Shown: positions 6,675-15,853, numbered from the stretch's first letter. The stretch is 64,000 nucleotides of DNA from Rubrivivax sp. (GCA_022843905.1 JALHMT010000002.1:245042-309041); one strand, 5' to 3'. The notes: generated by a model from the sequence alone, not told the origin. A program made the numbers and translations.

Positions 6675-9188
6675 TCAACCCCGGGTCTGTGGCAGCGAGG
6701 CTCCAAGCTGCAGCCAGTCATGCTCGAACTGATCGGCGGGCATGGCCCGACCGAAGTGCCAGCCCTGCATCATGGGACAGCCCCAGTCGAGAAGGCAGCG
6801 GGCCTGGGTCTCGGTCTCCACGCCTTCTGCCACGACGGACAGGTTCAGCGCACGGGCCATCGCGATGAAGGCACGCACCAGTTCCCGGCCGCGTTGGCTG
6901 TGGCTGTCGGCGGCGTCGATGGCCTGCACGAAGCTGCGATCGATCTTGAGCCTGTCCACCGGGAAGCGGGTCAGGTAGCTCAGCGACGAAAAGCCGATAC
7001 CGAAATCGTCCAGCGCGATCAGCATGCCCAGATCGTGCAATTGCCGCAGCGCCTGTCCGGCGGGCCCCTCGCCGGCGGCGAAGGCGCTTTCGGTGATCTC
7101 GAGTTCCAGCCACTCGGGGCGGCACTCGCAACGGTGGAGCACGCCGCTCACCCAGTCCGCGAAGCCGCGTTCGGCGAGCTGCCTGGCCGAAACGTTCACC
7201 GCCACCTTGATCGCGACGGCACCCGCCTCGAGGCCGGCATTCCAGTGCCGTGCCTGCCGCGCAGCCTGTTCGAAGACCCAGGCCCCCAGCGGCAGGATGA
7301 GGCCGGTCTCTTCCGCCAGCGGGATGAACTCGCAGGGCGAGATCGGCCCGAGCAGAGGGTGGTCCCAGCGAAGCAGGGCCTCCGCACCGACGAGCGTGGT
7401 GGTGTCGCCCAGCCGCAACTGGGGCTGGTAGTGCAGCTTCATCCCGGCGCCATGGCAGGCCTTTCGAAGCGCCTGCTCCAGGACCAGACGCCGCTGCACC
7501 GCCGTTCCCAGGTCTTCGGTGTAGAACTCGGTACGCGAGCGTCCGGCCCGCTTGGCCAGGTACATCGCGCTGTCGGCACGAGACAGCAACTGCTCGAAGT
7601 CCAGCCCGTCGTCGGGGAACAGCGCGACGCCGATGCTGGCCGTGACGCGCACCTCGCGGCCCTGCACCAGCACCGGCGACTGCAGGCAGGCATGCAGCTT
7701 CTCGGCAACGCGCGCCGCGCCGGCCGGCGAGTCGACATCGGGCGCCAGCAGCACGAACTCGTCGCCCCCCAGCCGGGCGAGCAGATCATCTGGCCGCAGT
7801 GCCGCGACAAAACGGCCGGCCAGCTCGCGCAGCAGTTGATCACCCGCACTGTGTCCGAGCCCGTCGTTGATGGCCTTGAAGCCGTCCAGGTCGGCCAGCA
7901 GCAAGCCCACGCCGCGCCGGTGGCGTTGCCCGCTGGCCAGCACGCCCACGGCGCGCTCGACCAGCGCGCTCCGATTGGCCAATCCGGTCAGCGGGTCCCG
8001 CCTGGCCTGCGTCTCGATGAGGGCCCGCTGTTCGACGGCGTCGGTGGTGTCACGGCCAATGCCCAGCACCGAGACGACGCGCCCGTCGGCGTCGCGCTCG
8101 GGCACGACCCAGACCTGTTCGTGGTGCATGGGATGCCCCTGCGAGGGCTGCCAGGACAGCTCGAGCAGCCTGGGCTCGCCCGCCTGCATGGCATGCCGCA
8201 CGCCTTCGGCCAGCACGGCAAAGCGCCCGAGGGGATCGGCCTCGGCGGGTGTCTTGCCCAGCAGGTCGTGCTGCGAACAGCCCAGCGTCCGCAGCAGGGC
8301 CGGGTTCACGTAGGACATGCGGCCTTCGGCGTCCCAGCGAATGATGCTGTCGTGGGCGTTTTCCGCCAGCGTACGGAACTCGCGCTCGGCAGCTTCGGCG
8401 CGCTGCAGCGCCTGAACGAGGGGTGTCACGTCCCGCCCGACGGCGATCACGCCGCAGATGCGTCCCTGGGCGTCGCGCTCCGGGGCGATCGCAATGTGAT
8501 GCACGCAGGTCTCGCCTTCGGGTCCGGGCACGTGCATCTCCAAGGTGCCTCGTTCTCCGTAGGCCTGGGCGCGAACCACGGCGTCGTGGTACGCCATCGC
8601 CTCGGGGTTCCCAGGCGGCGCGGCCTCCTCCGGTGTCCGGCCCAGCAGTTGGTCCGGCGCGATCGCCACGCGCTCCCCGAATCCGGGGCTGCAGTGGGTG
8701 GCGCGCAAGTCCGGTCCGTAGCGGATGACGTTGTCAGGTGAGTTTTCAGCCCAGCTGCGCTGTTCCCGCTCACGCTCCTGAAGTCGCTGCTCGACCTGCG
8801 CCATCTCGCTGGCGTCGCTGGCGTGCAGCAGGACCTGCGTCGGCGCGTCCCCGTCCCCGCCGAGAGCAAGCACGCGCATGCGAAAGGCCCGCCCCCGGAC
8901 CGAGCCCGCCGCTGGCGTCACCCTCAGAGGCATCACCTGCAGGCTCAGCAGGGCTTGCCTGCAGGCCTGCTCGATCTGCTGCCGTTCGTCGTTCGAAAGT
9001 GCCGTCAGCGTCTTCAGCGAGCCCCCTGGCAGCAAGGGTGCCGAGACGCCCAGGCCGGCGGCCGCGGCCGGGTTCAACAGGCGCACGCACAGGTCGGCAT
9101 CCAGCACGACGACGAGATCGTCGGTCTGCGCTAGGAGCAGGGCTCCAAGGCGGGCGAAGTCGTCAAGGGCGGGGGTGAGCGAGCTCAT
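6675..9188 (-). CDS. PAS–GGDEF–EAL cyclic-di-GMP enzyme
   Basis: Cytosolic 837-residue protein with about three N-terminal PAS domains, a GGDEF domain and a C-terminal EAL domain. The diguanylate cyclase signature is intact (RLGGDEFVLLA) and is preceded at the correct five-residue spacing by an RxxD inhibitory site (RPDD). The EAL domain keeps the catalytic set: GAEALLRW, VNVSARQL, ELEITESAF, LDDFGIGFSSL, LKIDRSFV and VVAEGVET. Both synthesis and hydrolysis of c-di-GMP are therefore possible. No membrane segment is visible, so the PAS domains probably sense a cytoplasmic ligand or redox state. The start at 9188 has a GGGAA element 9 nt upstream. It stands alone, without a co-transcribed partner. 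Confidence 0.92.
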   Translation of the reverse strand: MSSLTPALDDFARLGALLLAQTDDLVVVLDADLCVRLLNPAAAAGLGVSAPLLPGGSLKTLTALSNDERQQIEQACRQALLSLQVMPLRVTPAAGSVRGRAFRMRVLALGGDGDAPTQVLLHASDASEMAQVEQRLQEREREQRSWAENSPDNVIRYGPDLRATHCSPGFGERVAIAPDQLLGRTPEEAAPPGNPEAMAYHDAVVRAQAYGERGTLEMHVPGPEGETCVHHIAIAPERDAQGRICGVIAVGRDVTPLVQALQRAEAAEREFRTLAENAHDSIIRWDAEGRMSYVNPALLRTLGCSQHDLLGKTPAEADPLGRFAVLAEGVRHAMQAGEPRLLELSWQPSQGHPMHHEQVWVVPERDADGRVVSVLGIGRDTTDAVEQRALIETQARRDPLTGLANRSALVERAVGVLASGQRHRRGVGLLLADLDGFKAINDGLGHSAGDQLLRELAGRFVAALRPDDLLARLGGDEFVLLAPDVDSPAGAARVAEKLHACLQSPVLVQGREVRVTASIGVALFPDDGLDFEQLLSRADSAMYLAKRAGRSRTEFYTEDLGTAVQRRLVLEQALRKACHGAGMKLHYQPQLRLGDTTTLVGAEALLRWDHPLLGPISPCEFIPLAEETGLILPLGAWVFEQAARQARHWNAGLEAGAVAIKVAVNVSARQLAERGFADWVSGVLHRCECRPEWLELEITESAFAAGEGPAGQALRQLHDLGMLIALDDFGIGFSSLSYLTRFPVDRLKIDRSFVQAIDAADSHSQRGRELVRAFIAMARALNLSVVAEGVETETQARCLLDWGCPMMQGWHFGRAMPADQFEHDWLQLGASLPQTRG

Positions 9189-9427
9189 CGGGCCATTCCC
9201 AAAGGCCAGCTCGGGCCTGGTGTGTCTCCATGCGGCAGATCGGTGCCGCATGACCTCATGCCGGCTGCTGCTTGTGGCGCGGGCGCCAACGCGTTGCTTC
9301 GCTGCTGTCGCAGGGACTGCCGCCGCGGACGAATACGTTCCCGACAGCTACCCACGACTGTAGTGTGAGCCCCCGCTGGCCGACACGGATTGCACCGGGT
9401 CAATCCGCGTCATCCTGCCGAAAGTAC

Positions 9428-9465
9428 CTGGCGCGCACCCCGCGGAGCGCGGGACCGCGCGCCAG
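9428..9465 (-). terminator. Hairpin terminator downstream of thrH
   Basis: A long two-part stem: the outer 9-bp repeat CTGGCGCGC (9428-9436) / GCGCGCCAG (9457-9465) encloses a 6-bp stem CCCGCG/CGCGGG with a 3-nt loop. It lies 10 nt after the thrH stop. Only a short T run follows on the minus strand (ACTTTC), so termination may be partial. The remaining gap to 9189 holds the upstream region of the GGDEF/EAL gene and no other visible feature. Confidence 0.6.
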
Positions 9466-9475
9466 AGGCCAGATC

Positions 9476-10093
9476 TCAGCGGCCGAGCAACCGCGCGGCA
9501 GCGCCGTCGATCGAGGCCTTCAGCTCGGCGTAGCTGTGGTTCACCGGGTACTGCGGGAACTGCGCCACGATGCTCTCGGGCGGATGGATGAAGAAGCCCG
9601 CGTCGGCGGCACCCAGCATGCCGGTGTCGTTGTAGGAATCGCCGGCGGCGATGACCTGGAAGTTCAGGCTCTTCAACGCATTGACGGCATGACGCTTCTG
9701 GTCGGGCTGGCGCAGCCGGTAATCGGCCACGAAACCCTCGGCATCGATCACCAGCTTGTGGCAGAACAGCGTGGGCCGACCCAGCTGCTGCATCAGCGGG
9801 TCGGCGAACTCGTAGAAGGTGTCCGACAGGATGATGACCTGGAAGCGCGAACGCAGCTCGTCCAGGAAGGCTCGCGCACCGTCCATCGGCTGCATGCCGC
9901 CGATCACGGCGTGGATGTCGGCCAGCTTCAGGCCGTGCTGGCGCAGCAGGGCCAGCCGGTAGCGCATCAGCTTGTCGTAGTCGGGCTCGTCGCGCGTCGT
10001 GCGGCTGAATTCCTTGATGCCGGTGCGCTGCGAGAAGGCGATCCAGATCTCCGGCACGAGCACGCCCTCGAGGTCGAGGCAGACAACTTGCAT
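9476..10093 (-). CDS. thrH: Phosphoserine phosphatase / homoserine phosphotransferase ThrH
   Basis: HAD-superfamily enzyme that dephosphorylates phosphoserine and can pass the phosphate to homoserine, linking serine and threonine synthesis. At 205 residues it has the length of Pseudomonas ThrH and shares its signature segments: CLDLEGVLVPEIWIAF (with the DxE variant of the HAD nucleophile motif), TTRDEPDYDKLM, VILSDTFYEFADPLM, and AAGDSYNDTGML. These distinguish it from ordinary SerB. The start at 10093 is supported by a GGAG sequence 7 nt upstream. It lies downstream of msrBA on the same strand but behind a hairpin, so it is probably transcribed separately. Confidence 0.93.
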   Translation of the reverse strand: MQVVCLDLEGVLVPEIWIAFSQRTGIKEFSRTTRDEPDYDKLMRYRLALLRQHGLKLADIHAVIGGMQPMDGARAFLDELRSRFQVIILSDTFYEFADPLMQQLGRPTLFCHKLVIDAEGFVADYRLRQPDQKRHAVNALKSLNFQVIAAGDSYNDTGMLGAADAGFFIHPPESIVAQFPQYPVNHSYAELKASIDGAAARLLGR

Positions 10094-10142
10094 GAATGGG
10101 CTCCGAAAGCGGGCCGCATCGTATCGCACCGCGGGAACAGGA

Positions 10143-10161
10143 AGGGCGCCCGGGGCGCCCT
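10143..10161 (-). terminator. Hairpin terminator of msrBA
   Basis: Perfect 8-bp stem AGGGCGCC (10143-10150) / GGCGCCCT (10154-10161) with a 3-nt loop, followed on the minus strand by TCCTGTTCC. It is placed 26 nt after the msrA stop codon and before thrH. Confidence 0.65.
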
Positions 10162-10187
10162 CGAACCTGGCGTGTCGGCCACCGGCG

Positions 10188-10838
10188 TCAGCCGCCGCTG
10201 GCCCCCCACAGCTGCTGCAGGCGGGCGTCGCGTCCGCAGCTGGCGCGGTAGTAGTTGTACCGCACGGGGTTCTTTCGGTAGTAGTCCTGGTGGTACTCCT
10301 CGGCCCGGTAGAAGGTGCCGGCTCGTTCGATCTGCGTGACGATGGGCTCCTTGAAGGGCTTGCTCTTCTCCAGCGCCGCCAGCGAGGCCCGGACCACGGC
10401 CAGCTGGGCGTCGTCGTGCGCGTAGATGGCGGTGCGGTAGGGCGAACCGACGTCGCAGAACTGGCGGTCCCTGGTGGTCGGGTCGATGGTGCGCCAGAAC
10501 TTGTTCACCAGCTGCTCGTAGCTGACCCTCTTCGGGTCGAAGACGATCTCCACCGCTTCGGCGTGGCCGGTGCGGTTCGTCGTCACCTGATCGTAGGTCG
10601 GGTTGGCCAGCGTGCCGCCCGTGTAGCCCGAGGTGGTCGAGATCACGCCCGGCACCTTGTCGAAGTCGGCCTCGACGCACCAGAAGCAGCCGCCGGCGAA
10701 GGTGGCCTTGGCCGTGACGCCGGGAGCCGGCGCGGCGCTCTGTGCCCCGGCCGGCAGGGCGGTGGCGAACGCGGTGGCGGCCAGCAGCCTGCCGAGCGTG
10801 CCGGACATGGAGCGGAGCATCGTTCTGATCGGTGTCAT
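10188..10838 (-). CDS. msrA: Peptide-methionine (S)-S-oxide reductase, exported
   Basis: Repairs the S-epimer of oxidised methionine in proteins. The catalytic motif GGCFWCVEADF is present, with the family segments GYTGG, TNRTGHAEAVEI and FYRAEEYHQDYY; a possible recycling Cys lies near the C-terminus (ASCGRD). The 216-residue product starts with an uncleaved-looking n-region and hydrophobic stretch ending LPAGAQSAAPAP, a likely signal peptide, so it should act in the periplasm. It begins 4 nt after the msrB stop and is translationally coupled to it. Separate exported MsrA and MsrB proteins together resemble an envelope repair pair. Confidence 0.92.
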   Translation of the reverse strand: MTPIRTMLRSMSGTLGRLLAATAFATALPAGAQSAAPAPGVTAKATFAGGCFWCVEADFDKVPGVISTTSGYTGGTLANPTYDQVTTNRTGHAEAVEIVFDPKRVSYEQLVNKFWRTIDPTTRDRQFCDVGSPYRTAIYAHDDAQLAVVRASLAALEKSKPFKEPIVTQIERAGTFYRAEEYHQDYYRKNPVRYNYYRASCGRDARLQQLWGASGG

Positions 10839-10842
10839 GGGA

Positions 10843-11340
10843 TCAACCTGGTTGCGGCGCGAAGCGCAGGGCCACGCCGTTGTTGCAATAGCGCTTGCCG
10901 GTCGGGCGCGGACCGTCGTCGAAGACATGGCCGTGGTGGCCGCCGCAGCGCGCACAGTGGTACTCGGTGCGCGGCAGGATCAGCTTGAAGTCACGGCTGG
11001 TGCCCAGCGCGCCGGGCAGGGCGGCATAGAAGCTGGGCCAGCCGGTGCCGCTCTCGAACTTGGTCTCGTGCGAGAACAAGGGCAGGTCGCAGCCTGCACA
11101 GTGGTAGAGGCCCGGGCGCTTTTCGGCGTTCAGCGGGCTCGAGCCGGGACGCTCGGTGCCGTGGCCGCGCAGCACGTCGTACTGCGCCGGGGTCAGGCGC
11201 TTGCGCCATTCGGCGTCGGGCAGTTCGACCTTGCCGTTGGGGCCCGGGGCGGGCGCGGGTGCGGCGGCATGGGTCACGCTGGCAGCGGCCGAGCCCAGGC
11301 CCAGGGTGGCGAGCAGGTTCATCCAGTGGCGGCGGGTCAT
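10843..11340 (-). CDS. msrB: Peptide-methionine (R)-S-oxide reductase, exported
   Basis: Repairs the R-epimer of methionine sulfoxide. The 165-residue protein has two zinc-binding CxxC pairs (CAGC and CARC), the SGTGWPSFY motif and the catalytic Cys in GKRYCNNGVALRF. The last motif departs slightly from the common RYCINS form. The N-terminus MTRRHWMNLLATLGLG is a twin-arginine-type signal followed by an alanine-rich cleavage region. Export by Tat would deliver a folded zinc protein to the periplasm. First gene of the msrBA operon; start at 11340. Confidence 0.92.
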   Translation of the reverse strand: MTRRHWMNLLATLGLGSAAASVTHAAAPAPAPGPNGKVELPDAEWRKRLTPAQYDVLRGHGTERPGSSPLNAEKRPGLYHCAGCDLPLFSHETKFESGTGWPSFYAALPGALGTSRDFKLILPRTEYHCARCGGHHGHVFDDGPRPTGKRYCNNGVALRFAPQPG

Positions 11341-11436
11341 GGTTCTTCCAATCCAGTGCAATGGGGGTTCCGGGGGCAGTCGGCCACGCGGGCCTGCTGC
11401 CGCGCCTCGTTCAGTCGGCGTGCCGGCCGAAAGCTT

Positions 11437-12837
11437 TCAGTTCAGTCGCGACAGGGCCGACAGAAACTGCTGCCGCGTCGGGCCTTCGGCCACCGTCTCG
11501 GCCAGCGCAGCGAAGAACTCGTCGCGCTGCGAACTGCGGGAAGCCGCCTTCTTGACGACCACGTTGGCCATGGGCCCGATCTGTGCGGCCAGCAGGCGCC
11601 GCGCCGCTTCGATCAACTCGGGCGTCAGCATCCGTGGGCCGACGTTGGTGGGGGTTGGAGCCGGCGGCGGCGCGATGGTTCCCGCCGCGACCGGTCGGAT
11701 GCCCGAGGCCGTGGCCTGTCCGATGAAGGCAGCGCGCTTGGCGGGATCGGTCACCTGCTCGGCCAGCCGGGCGTAGAGCGTGCCGACGTCGCTGCAATCG
11801 CGCGCCGCGCGGCGCACCAGCACACTGGCCAGCGGGCCGACGAACTTGGCCAGCGACAGCTCGGCGGCCTGCAATTGCGCCGGATCCCAGTGCGAGGGAG
11901 GCTGTGTCCAGGAACCGGCGGTGCCGCTTTGGCCCGAGCGCGAGCCGGCCGAAGCGTCGGCTGCAAGGCGTTTGGTCGGTGCCCCGACCAGCGTGCGGTC
12001 CCAGCCGGTGGGGTCGATCGGCGCGCCGACCGCGGCTGCCAGCGCTTCGCGGAACACGGCCGCGGTGGCGAAGCGCCGTGCCGGGTCCTTGGCCAGGCCG
12101 GCGGCCAGCAGCGTGTCGTAGAACCTGGGCCGGTTCACGCCCTCGATCTGCGAAGGAAGCACGGGTGCTTCGTGCACGGCCTTGTACATCAGCGCATCGG
12201 AGGCGCCGCTGAACGGCGGGCGCCCCACCAGCAGCAGGTACAGCAGCACGGCTGCACTGTAGATGTCGACACGGCGGTCTATCGTCTGCCCCAGGAACTG
12301 CTCGGGCGCCATGTAGGCCGGCGTGCCGACCATCATCTGCGTCTGCGTCATGCCGGCGTTGTCGATGCGGGCGATGCCGAAGTCAGCGATCTTCAGGCGG
12401 CCATTGGGGGCCAGGATGATGTTGGCCGGCTTGATGTCCCGATGCCAGACGCCCTGCTCGTGGGCGTGGTGCAGCGCATCGAGCAGCTGCGTCATCAGGC
12501 CCGGGATGTCCTCGTCGGTGAAGCGCACCTGGTTGGCCAGGTGGAAGGCCAGCGTGCGGCCCTCGACGAATTCCATCGCGATGAAGGACACCGACTCGGC
12601 CTGCCCGAAGTCGTATACCGAGACGATGCCCGGGTGGCTCAGTCGCCCCGCGGCCTGGGCCTCGTTGCGGAAGCGCAGCGCCAGCATCTGGCCCTGATCC
12701 CCGAGGCTCTGGCGTATGGTCTTCAAGGCCACGACGCGCTGGATGTCGGGATCGAAGCCCTTGTAGACCACGCCCATCGCACCCTCGCCGAGCACCTCGG
12801 TGATGCGGTACTTTCCGAGGGTGGTGGGGTGGGCCAT
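11437..12837 (-). CDS. Ser/Thr protein kinase with duplicated C-terminal domain
   Basis: 466-residue soluble Hanks-type kinase. The catalytic domain (about 8-270) is complete: glycine loop GEGAMGVVY at 17-25, Lys39 in VALKTI, HRDIKPANI with Asp134, DFG at 152-154 and APE at 177-179. After a low-complexity linker (290-320) come two copies of an unnamed helical module at about 326-371 and 408-460. They share the pattern (L/I)GP(L/M)A(S/N)V(L/V)V(R/K)(R/K)AA followed by an LAExV segment. No transmembrane helix or extracellular sensor is present, unlike PknB. It is the last gene of an apparent operon with a heme-motif HAMP protein and a FecR-like protein, which could provide membrane sensing. Confidence 0.9.
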   Translation of the reverse strand: MAHPTTLGKYRITEVLGEGAMGVVYKGFDPDIQRVVALKTIRQSLGDQGQMLALRFRNEAQAAGRLSHPGIVSVYDFGQAESVSFIAMEFVEGRTLAFHLANQVRFTDEDIPGLMTQLLDALHHAHEQGVWHRDIKPANIILAPNGRLKIADFGIARIDNAGMTQTQMMVGTPAYMAPEQFLGQTIDRRVDIYSAAVLLYLLLVGRPPFSGASDALMYKAVHEAPVLPSQIEGVNRPRFYDTLLAAGLAKDPARRFATAAVFREALAAAVGAPIDPTGWDRTLVGAPTKRLAADASAGSRSGQSGTAGSWTQPPSHWDPAQLQAAELSLAKFVGPLASVLVRRAARDCSDVGTLYARLAEQVTDPAKRAAFIGQATASGIRPVAAGTIAPPPAPTPTNVGPRMLTPELIEAARRLLAAQIGPMANVVVKKAASRSSQRDEFFAALAETVAEGPTRQQFLSALSRLN

Positions 12838-12919
12838 GGGTGCGGTCGCGGACGGCTCGAAGCGTGCGGGATTGTCGCCGTTCGACGTGCAGCGTGCGGG
12901 CCGACGGGCTCTGCCGCGG

Positions 12920-13792
12920 TCAGGCCTCCAGCATCTTCATGGCCTGCACCACACTCGTGCGCATGCGGCTGAAGGACTGTGCCAGCACGCCGATCTCGTC
13001 GCTGCCGCCGGCCGGGAACTCCGGCGCGTTGAGATCACCCTGGCTGACGCGGTCGGCCAGCTCGGACAGTCGTGACACCGGCCGCACCACCACCAGCCAG
13101 ATCATCAGGTTGAGCACGATGCCCACCACGACGAAGACCCCCACCAGAGAGCCCATGAAGACGGTGAACGACTGTTCGGCACGCTTGAGCGGCACGGCCA
13201 GCGGCACCGAGACGATCTGCGCTCCCACCACTTCGTTGAGCTGCCAGCCGAAGCCGTTGGCGGTGCCGTAGCGCTCGATCATGGTCTTGGGGGCGGCTTC
13301 CACGCTGCTGTGGCACTGCAGACAGGCCGGGTTGGTGATCTGCAGCGGCCGCGCCACGTACAGCGACGGGCCGGCGGGCGTGTCGCGCTGGCCGATGAAT
13401 TCCTTGCGACCGGTGTCGCTGCGGAACTGATTGACCACGTCGACCTCCCAGCCGACGGCGCGGTCGCGCGGGTTGGTGGGGTTGAGCGTGGCTTCCTTGT
13501 AGAAGAAGTCCGGATACTTGGTCTTCAGCGTGCCGAGCACCTCCACGGCCGAGTAGCTGGGCACCGACTGCGGCAGGAACTCGTACTTCATCTGCGTCTC
13601 GAGCAGTCCCTGGATCTGGCCTGCGGTGTAGCTGCGCACTGCATTGGCCTTGTCGATGAGCAGCCTTGCGTTGTTCACCACCTCGTCCTGGGCCTGGGCC
13701 TGCAGCAGGTTGCGCGTGATGACGGCGCTGGTGCCGATGCCCAGGGCCATCACCAGCACGTACAGGAGGTTGAACTTGACGAGCAGCTTCAT
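12920..13792 (-). CDS. DUF3365 (Tll0287-like) heme-motif sensor with HAMP domain
   Basis: 290-residue membrane protein. Helix one (about 8-28) is followed by a periplasmic domain of the DUF3365/Tll0287 type containing one CxxCH motif (NPACLQCHSS), the c-type heme attachment signature. A second helix (about 212-235, VFMGSLVGVFVVVGIVL) leads into a HAMP domain ending near the C-terminus. There is no kinase, cyclase or methyl-accepting output domain, so the signal must pass to a separate partner. It lies 82 nt upstream of the Ser/Thr kinase and 51 nt downstream of the FecR-like gene, on the same strand. Redox or ligand sensing by heme is inferred from the motif and family, not shown. Confidence 0.85.
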   Translation of the reverse strand: MKLLVKFNLLYVLVMALGIGTSAVITRNLLQAQAQDEVVNNARLLIDKANAVRSYTAGQIQGLLETQMKYEFLPQSVPSYSAVEVLGTLKTKYPDFFYKEATLNPTNPRDRAVGWEVDVVNQFRSDTGRKEFIGQRDTPAGPSLYVARPLQITNPACLQCHSSVEAAPKTMIERYGTANGFGWQLNEVVGAQIVSVPLAVPLKRAEQSFTVFMGSLVGVFVVVGIVLNLMIWLVVVRPVSRLSELADRVSQGDLNAPEFPAGGSDEIGVLAQSFSRMRTSVVQAMKMLEA

Positions 13793-13843
13793 GGCGGTGG
13801 TCTCGGTTTGAAGGGTCGGCCGGGCGGCGGGAGGAGATGGGCT

Positions 13844-14812
13844 TCAGCGGGGTGCCGAGGCCGGCCGGGGCACAGCCGGCGGGGCGGGTGGCCGCGCCCG
13901 TTCCGGGTGCAGCACCAATGTCCACTCGGCGTGCTGGCTGAGCTGGGCGTCCACGGCGCTGCGAAACGAGGGTTCGCGGGCCCAGGCGGCAAAACGTCGC
14001 GGCAGCTCGCGCCGGATGCCGGTCTCGGCCAGCAGCCAGTCGCGCAGGTCTGCATAGGCGGGAAAGGGCAGGGGGCGCGGCGCGACGCTGCGGCCCTGCA
14101 CCGCCGCGCTGCGCAGGGGCAGCGTGTCGCGGAAGGACCGCGGCACCTGCTGCAGCTGGGCACTGGTCGGGCGCGCCTGCACGCTGCCGGCGTCGCCGCC
14201 GCTGCGCTGGTAGATCTCGCTGCCCTTCAGCGCGAGCGGGGTGGCACCGCGGCGGCGCTCGACCACGCGGGCGCTGCCCGACTCGGTGAACAGCCACAGC
14301 TCGCTCGGCGAGACATGGGCCACCAGCGTGCCGGTGAAGGGCGGCACATCGGCGCCGGGCATGGAGAAGCCCGGCGCCGGGGCCGCGGCGGGCGCGGTGA
14401 ACTTGATCCAGCCGCGCAGCAGGTAGAAGGCCGGTGCCCTGGGGTCGGCGCCCAGGGCGGGCGGCAGCAGCAGCAGTCGCGTGTCGGGACCTAGATCGAG
14501 GGCGCGGCCCGGCGCCCATTCCAGGCGCAGCAGGCGGGCATTGGCGAGGGTGTCGACCAGCACGCCGCCGCTCACGCGCAGGCCTTCGACGGCGGCGCCG
14601 GCGCCCTTGCCATCGATGATTCGGGCCTCGCCTTCGACGATGGTCACCAGCGCGCCACCCTCGTTCGCCTCGACGGACTGCCAGAGCAGGGGCGCGGCGA
14701 CGGCCAGCGCGGGCAGGGCCGTCAGACCCTGCAGTGCGCGGCGGCGGGTGACTCGACCGTCGGCACGGCAGGGCGACGGGGGCAGCTCGAACGATGCAGG
14801 ATGTGAGTCCAT
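13844..14812 (-). CDS. Tat-exported FecR-like domain protein
   Basis: 322-residue protein with a twin-arginine leader ([23 protein letters not shown]) followed by a beta-rich FecR-like region: the segments [39 protein letters not shown] and [16 protein letters not shown]. FecR-like folds often occur in periplasmic signalling proteins. The usual partner sigma factor is absent here. The C-terminal third is rich in Pro, Arg and Ala and not recognised. The start at ATG 14812 was preferred to GTG 14818 because the AGGG ribosome-binding site is better spaced. First gene of the cluster with the DUF3365-HAMP protein and the kinase. Confidence 0.72.
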   Translation of the reverse strand: MDSHPASFELPPSPCRADGRVTRRRALQGLTALPALAVAAPLLWQSVEANEGGALVTIVEGEARIIDGKGAGAAVEGLRVSGGVLVDTLANARLLRLEWAPGRALDLGPDTRLLLLPPALGADPRAPAFYLLRGWIKFTAPAAAPAPGFSMPGADVPPFTGTLVAHVSPSELWLFTESGSARVVERRRGATPLALKGSEIYQRSGGDAGSVQARPTSAQLQQVPRSFRDTLPLRSAAVQGRSVAPRPLPFPAYADLRDWLLAETGIRRELPRRFAAWAREPSFRSAVDAQLSQHAEWTLVLHPERARPPAPPAVPRPASAPR

Positions 14813-14899
14813 GGACACCCTGTAATACTAGCCGGACAGCGCTGCCTGCTGTCGTTCAAACCGGGTTCTAATTCGGGCTTCCTTCTCGTGACTTCCTTC

Positions 14900-15853
14900 A
14901 TGAACCAGCTCGATCGCCTCAAGACCTTCACCACCGTGGTGGCCGACACCGGCAACTTCCGCCAACTGGCGCAGTTCGCCCCGCAGGACGCCACCACCAA
15001 CCCCTCGCTCATCCTGAAGGCGGTGCAGCAGCCCGACTACGCGCCGCTGCTGGCCGAGACGGTGGCCACGATGAAGGGCCGGCCGCTCGACGAGGTGGTC
15101 GACGCCGTGCTGGTGCGATTCGGGCGCGAGATCCTTCAGGTCGTGCCCGGCCGCGTCAGCACCGAAGTCGACGCGCGGCTGTCGTTCGACACCGCCGCCA
15201 CGCTGGTGCGTGCGCGGCGCATCGTCGGCCTCTACGAAGCTGCCGGCATCGCGCGGGAACGCGTGCTGATCAAGATCGCGGCCACCTGGGAAGGCATCCA
15301 GGCCGCCGCGGAACTGCAGCGCGAGGGCATCCGCTGCAATCTCACGCTGCTGTTCAGCTTCGCGCAGGCGGTGGCCTGCGGCGACGCGCGCGTGCAGCTC
15401 ATCTCGCCCTTCGTCGGCCGCATCTACGACTGGGCGAAGAAGTCGGCCGGCGCGGCCTGGGACGAGGCCGCGATGGCCGGCGCCAACGACCCCGGCGTGA
15501 AGTCGGTGAAGGCGATCTGGCAGCACTACAAGCGCCACGGCATCGCCACCGAGGTGATGGGTGCCAGCTTCCGCAATGCCGGCCAGATCGTCGCCCTGGC
15601 GGGCTGCGACCTGCTGACCATCAGCCCCGAACTGCTGGCCGCGCTGCAGGCCTCCGATGCGCCCTTCGAGCGGGCGCTCGACGCCGGTGCCGCAAGCGCC
15701 CTGGACCTGCCCGTGGTGCACCACGACGAGCGCAGCTTCCGCTGGGCGCTGAACGAAGACGCCATGGCCACAGAGAAGCTGGCCGAGGGTATCCGCGCCT
15801 TCGCGGCCGACGCCGTCAAGCTCGACCGGCTCATCCAGGACCTGCAGCGATGA
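14900..15853 (+). CDS. tal: Transaldolase
   Basis: Pentose-phosphate pathway enzyme that transfers a dihydroxyacetone unit between sugar phosphates. The 317-residue protein is of the TalB type: [22 protein letters not shown], the Schiff-base lysine in [23 protein letters not shown] and [10 protein letters not shown] are all present. The start at 14900 (MNQLDRLK) matches the usual N-terminus; a GTG 12 nt earlier is possible. It overlaps pgi by 4 nt (ATGA), so the two sugar-phosphate enzymes are translated together. Transcription is divergent from the FecR-like gene. Confidence 0.95.
   Translation: MNQLDRLKTFTTVVADTGNFRQLAQFAPQDATTNPSLILKAVQQPDYAPLLAETVATMKGRPLDEVVDAVLVRFGREILQVVPGRVSTEVDARLSFDTAATLVRARRIVGLYEAAGIARERVLIKIAATWEGIQAAAELQREGIRCNLTLLFSFAQAVACGDARVQLISPFVGRIYDWAKKSAGAAWDEAAMAGANDPGVKSVKAIWQHYKRHGIATEVMGASFRNAGQIVALAGCDLLTISPELLAALQASDAPFERALDAGAASALDLPVVHHDERSFRWALNEDAMATEKLAEGIRAFAADAVKLDRLIQDLQR

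Noticed and set aside
6360..8741. 793-codon plus-strand frame opposite the GGDEF-EAL gene
   Set aside because: The minus strand carries intact GGDEF and EAL motifs; the plus frame is an artefact of GC bias.
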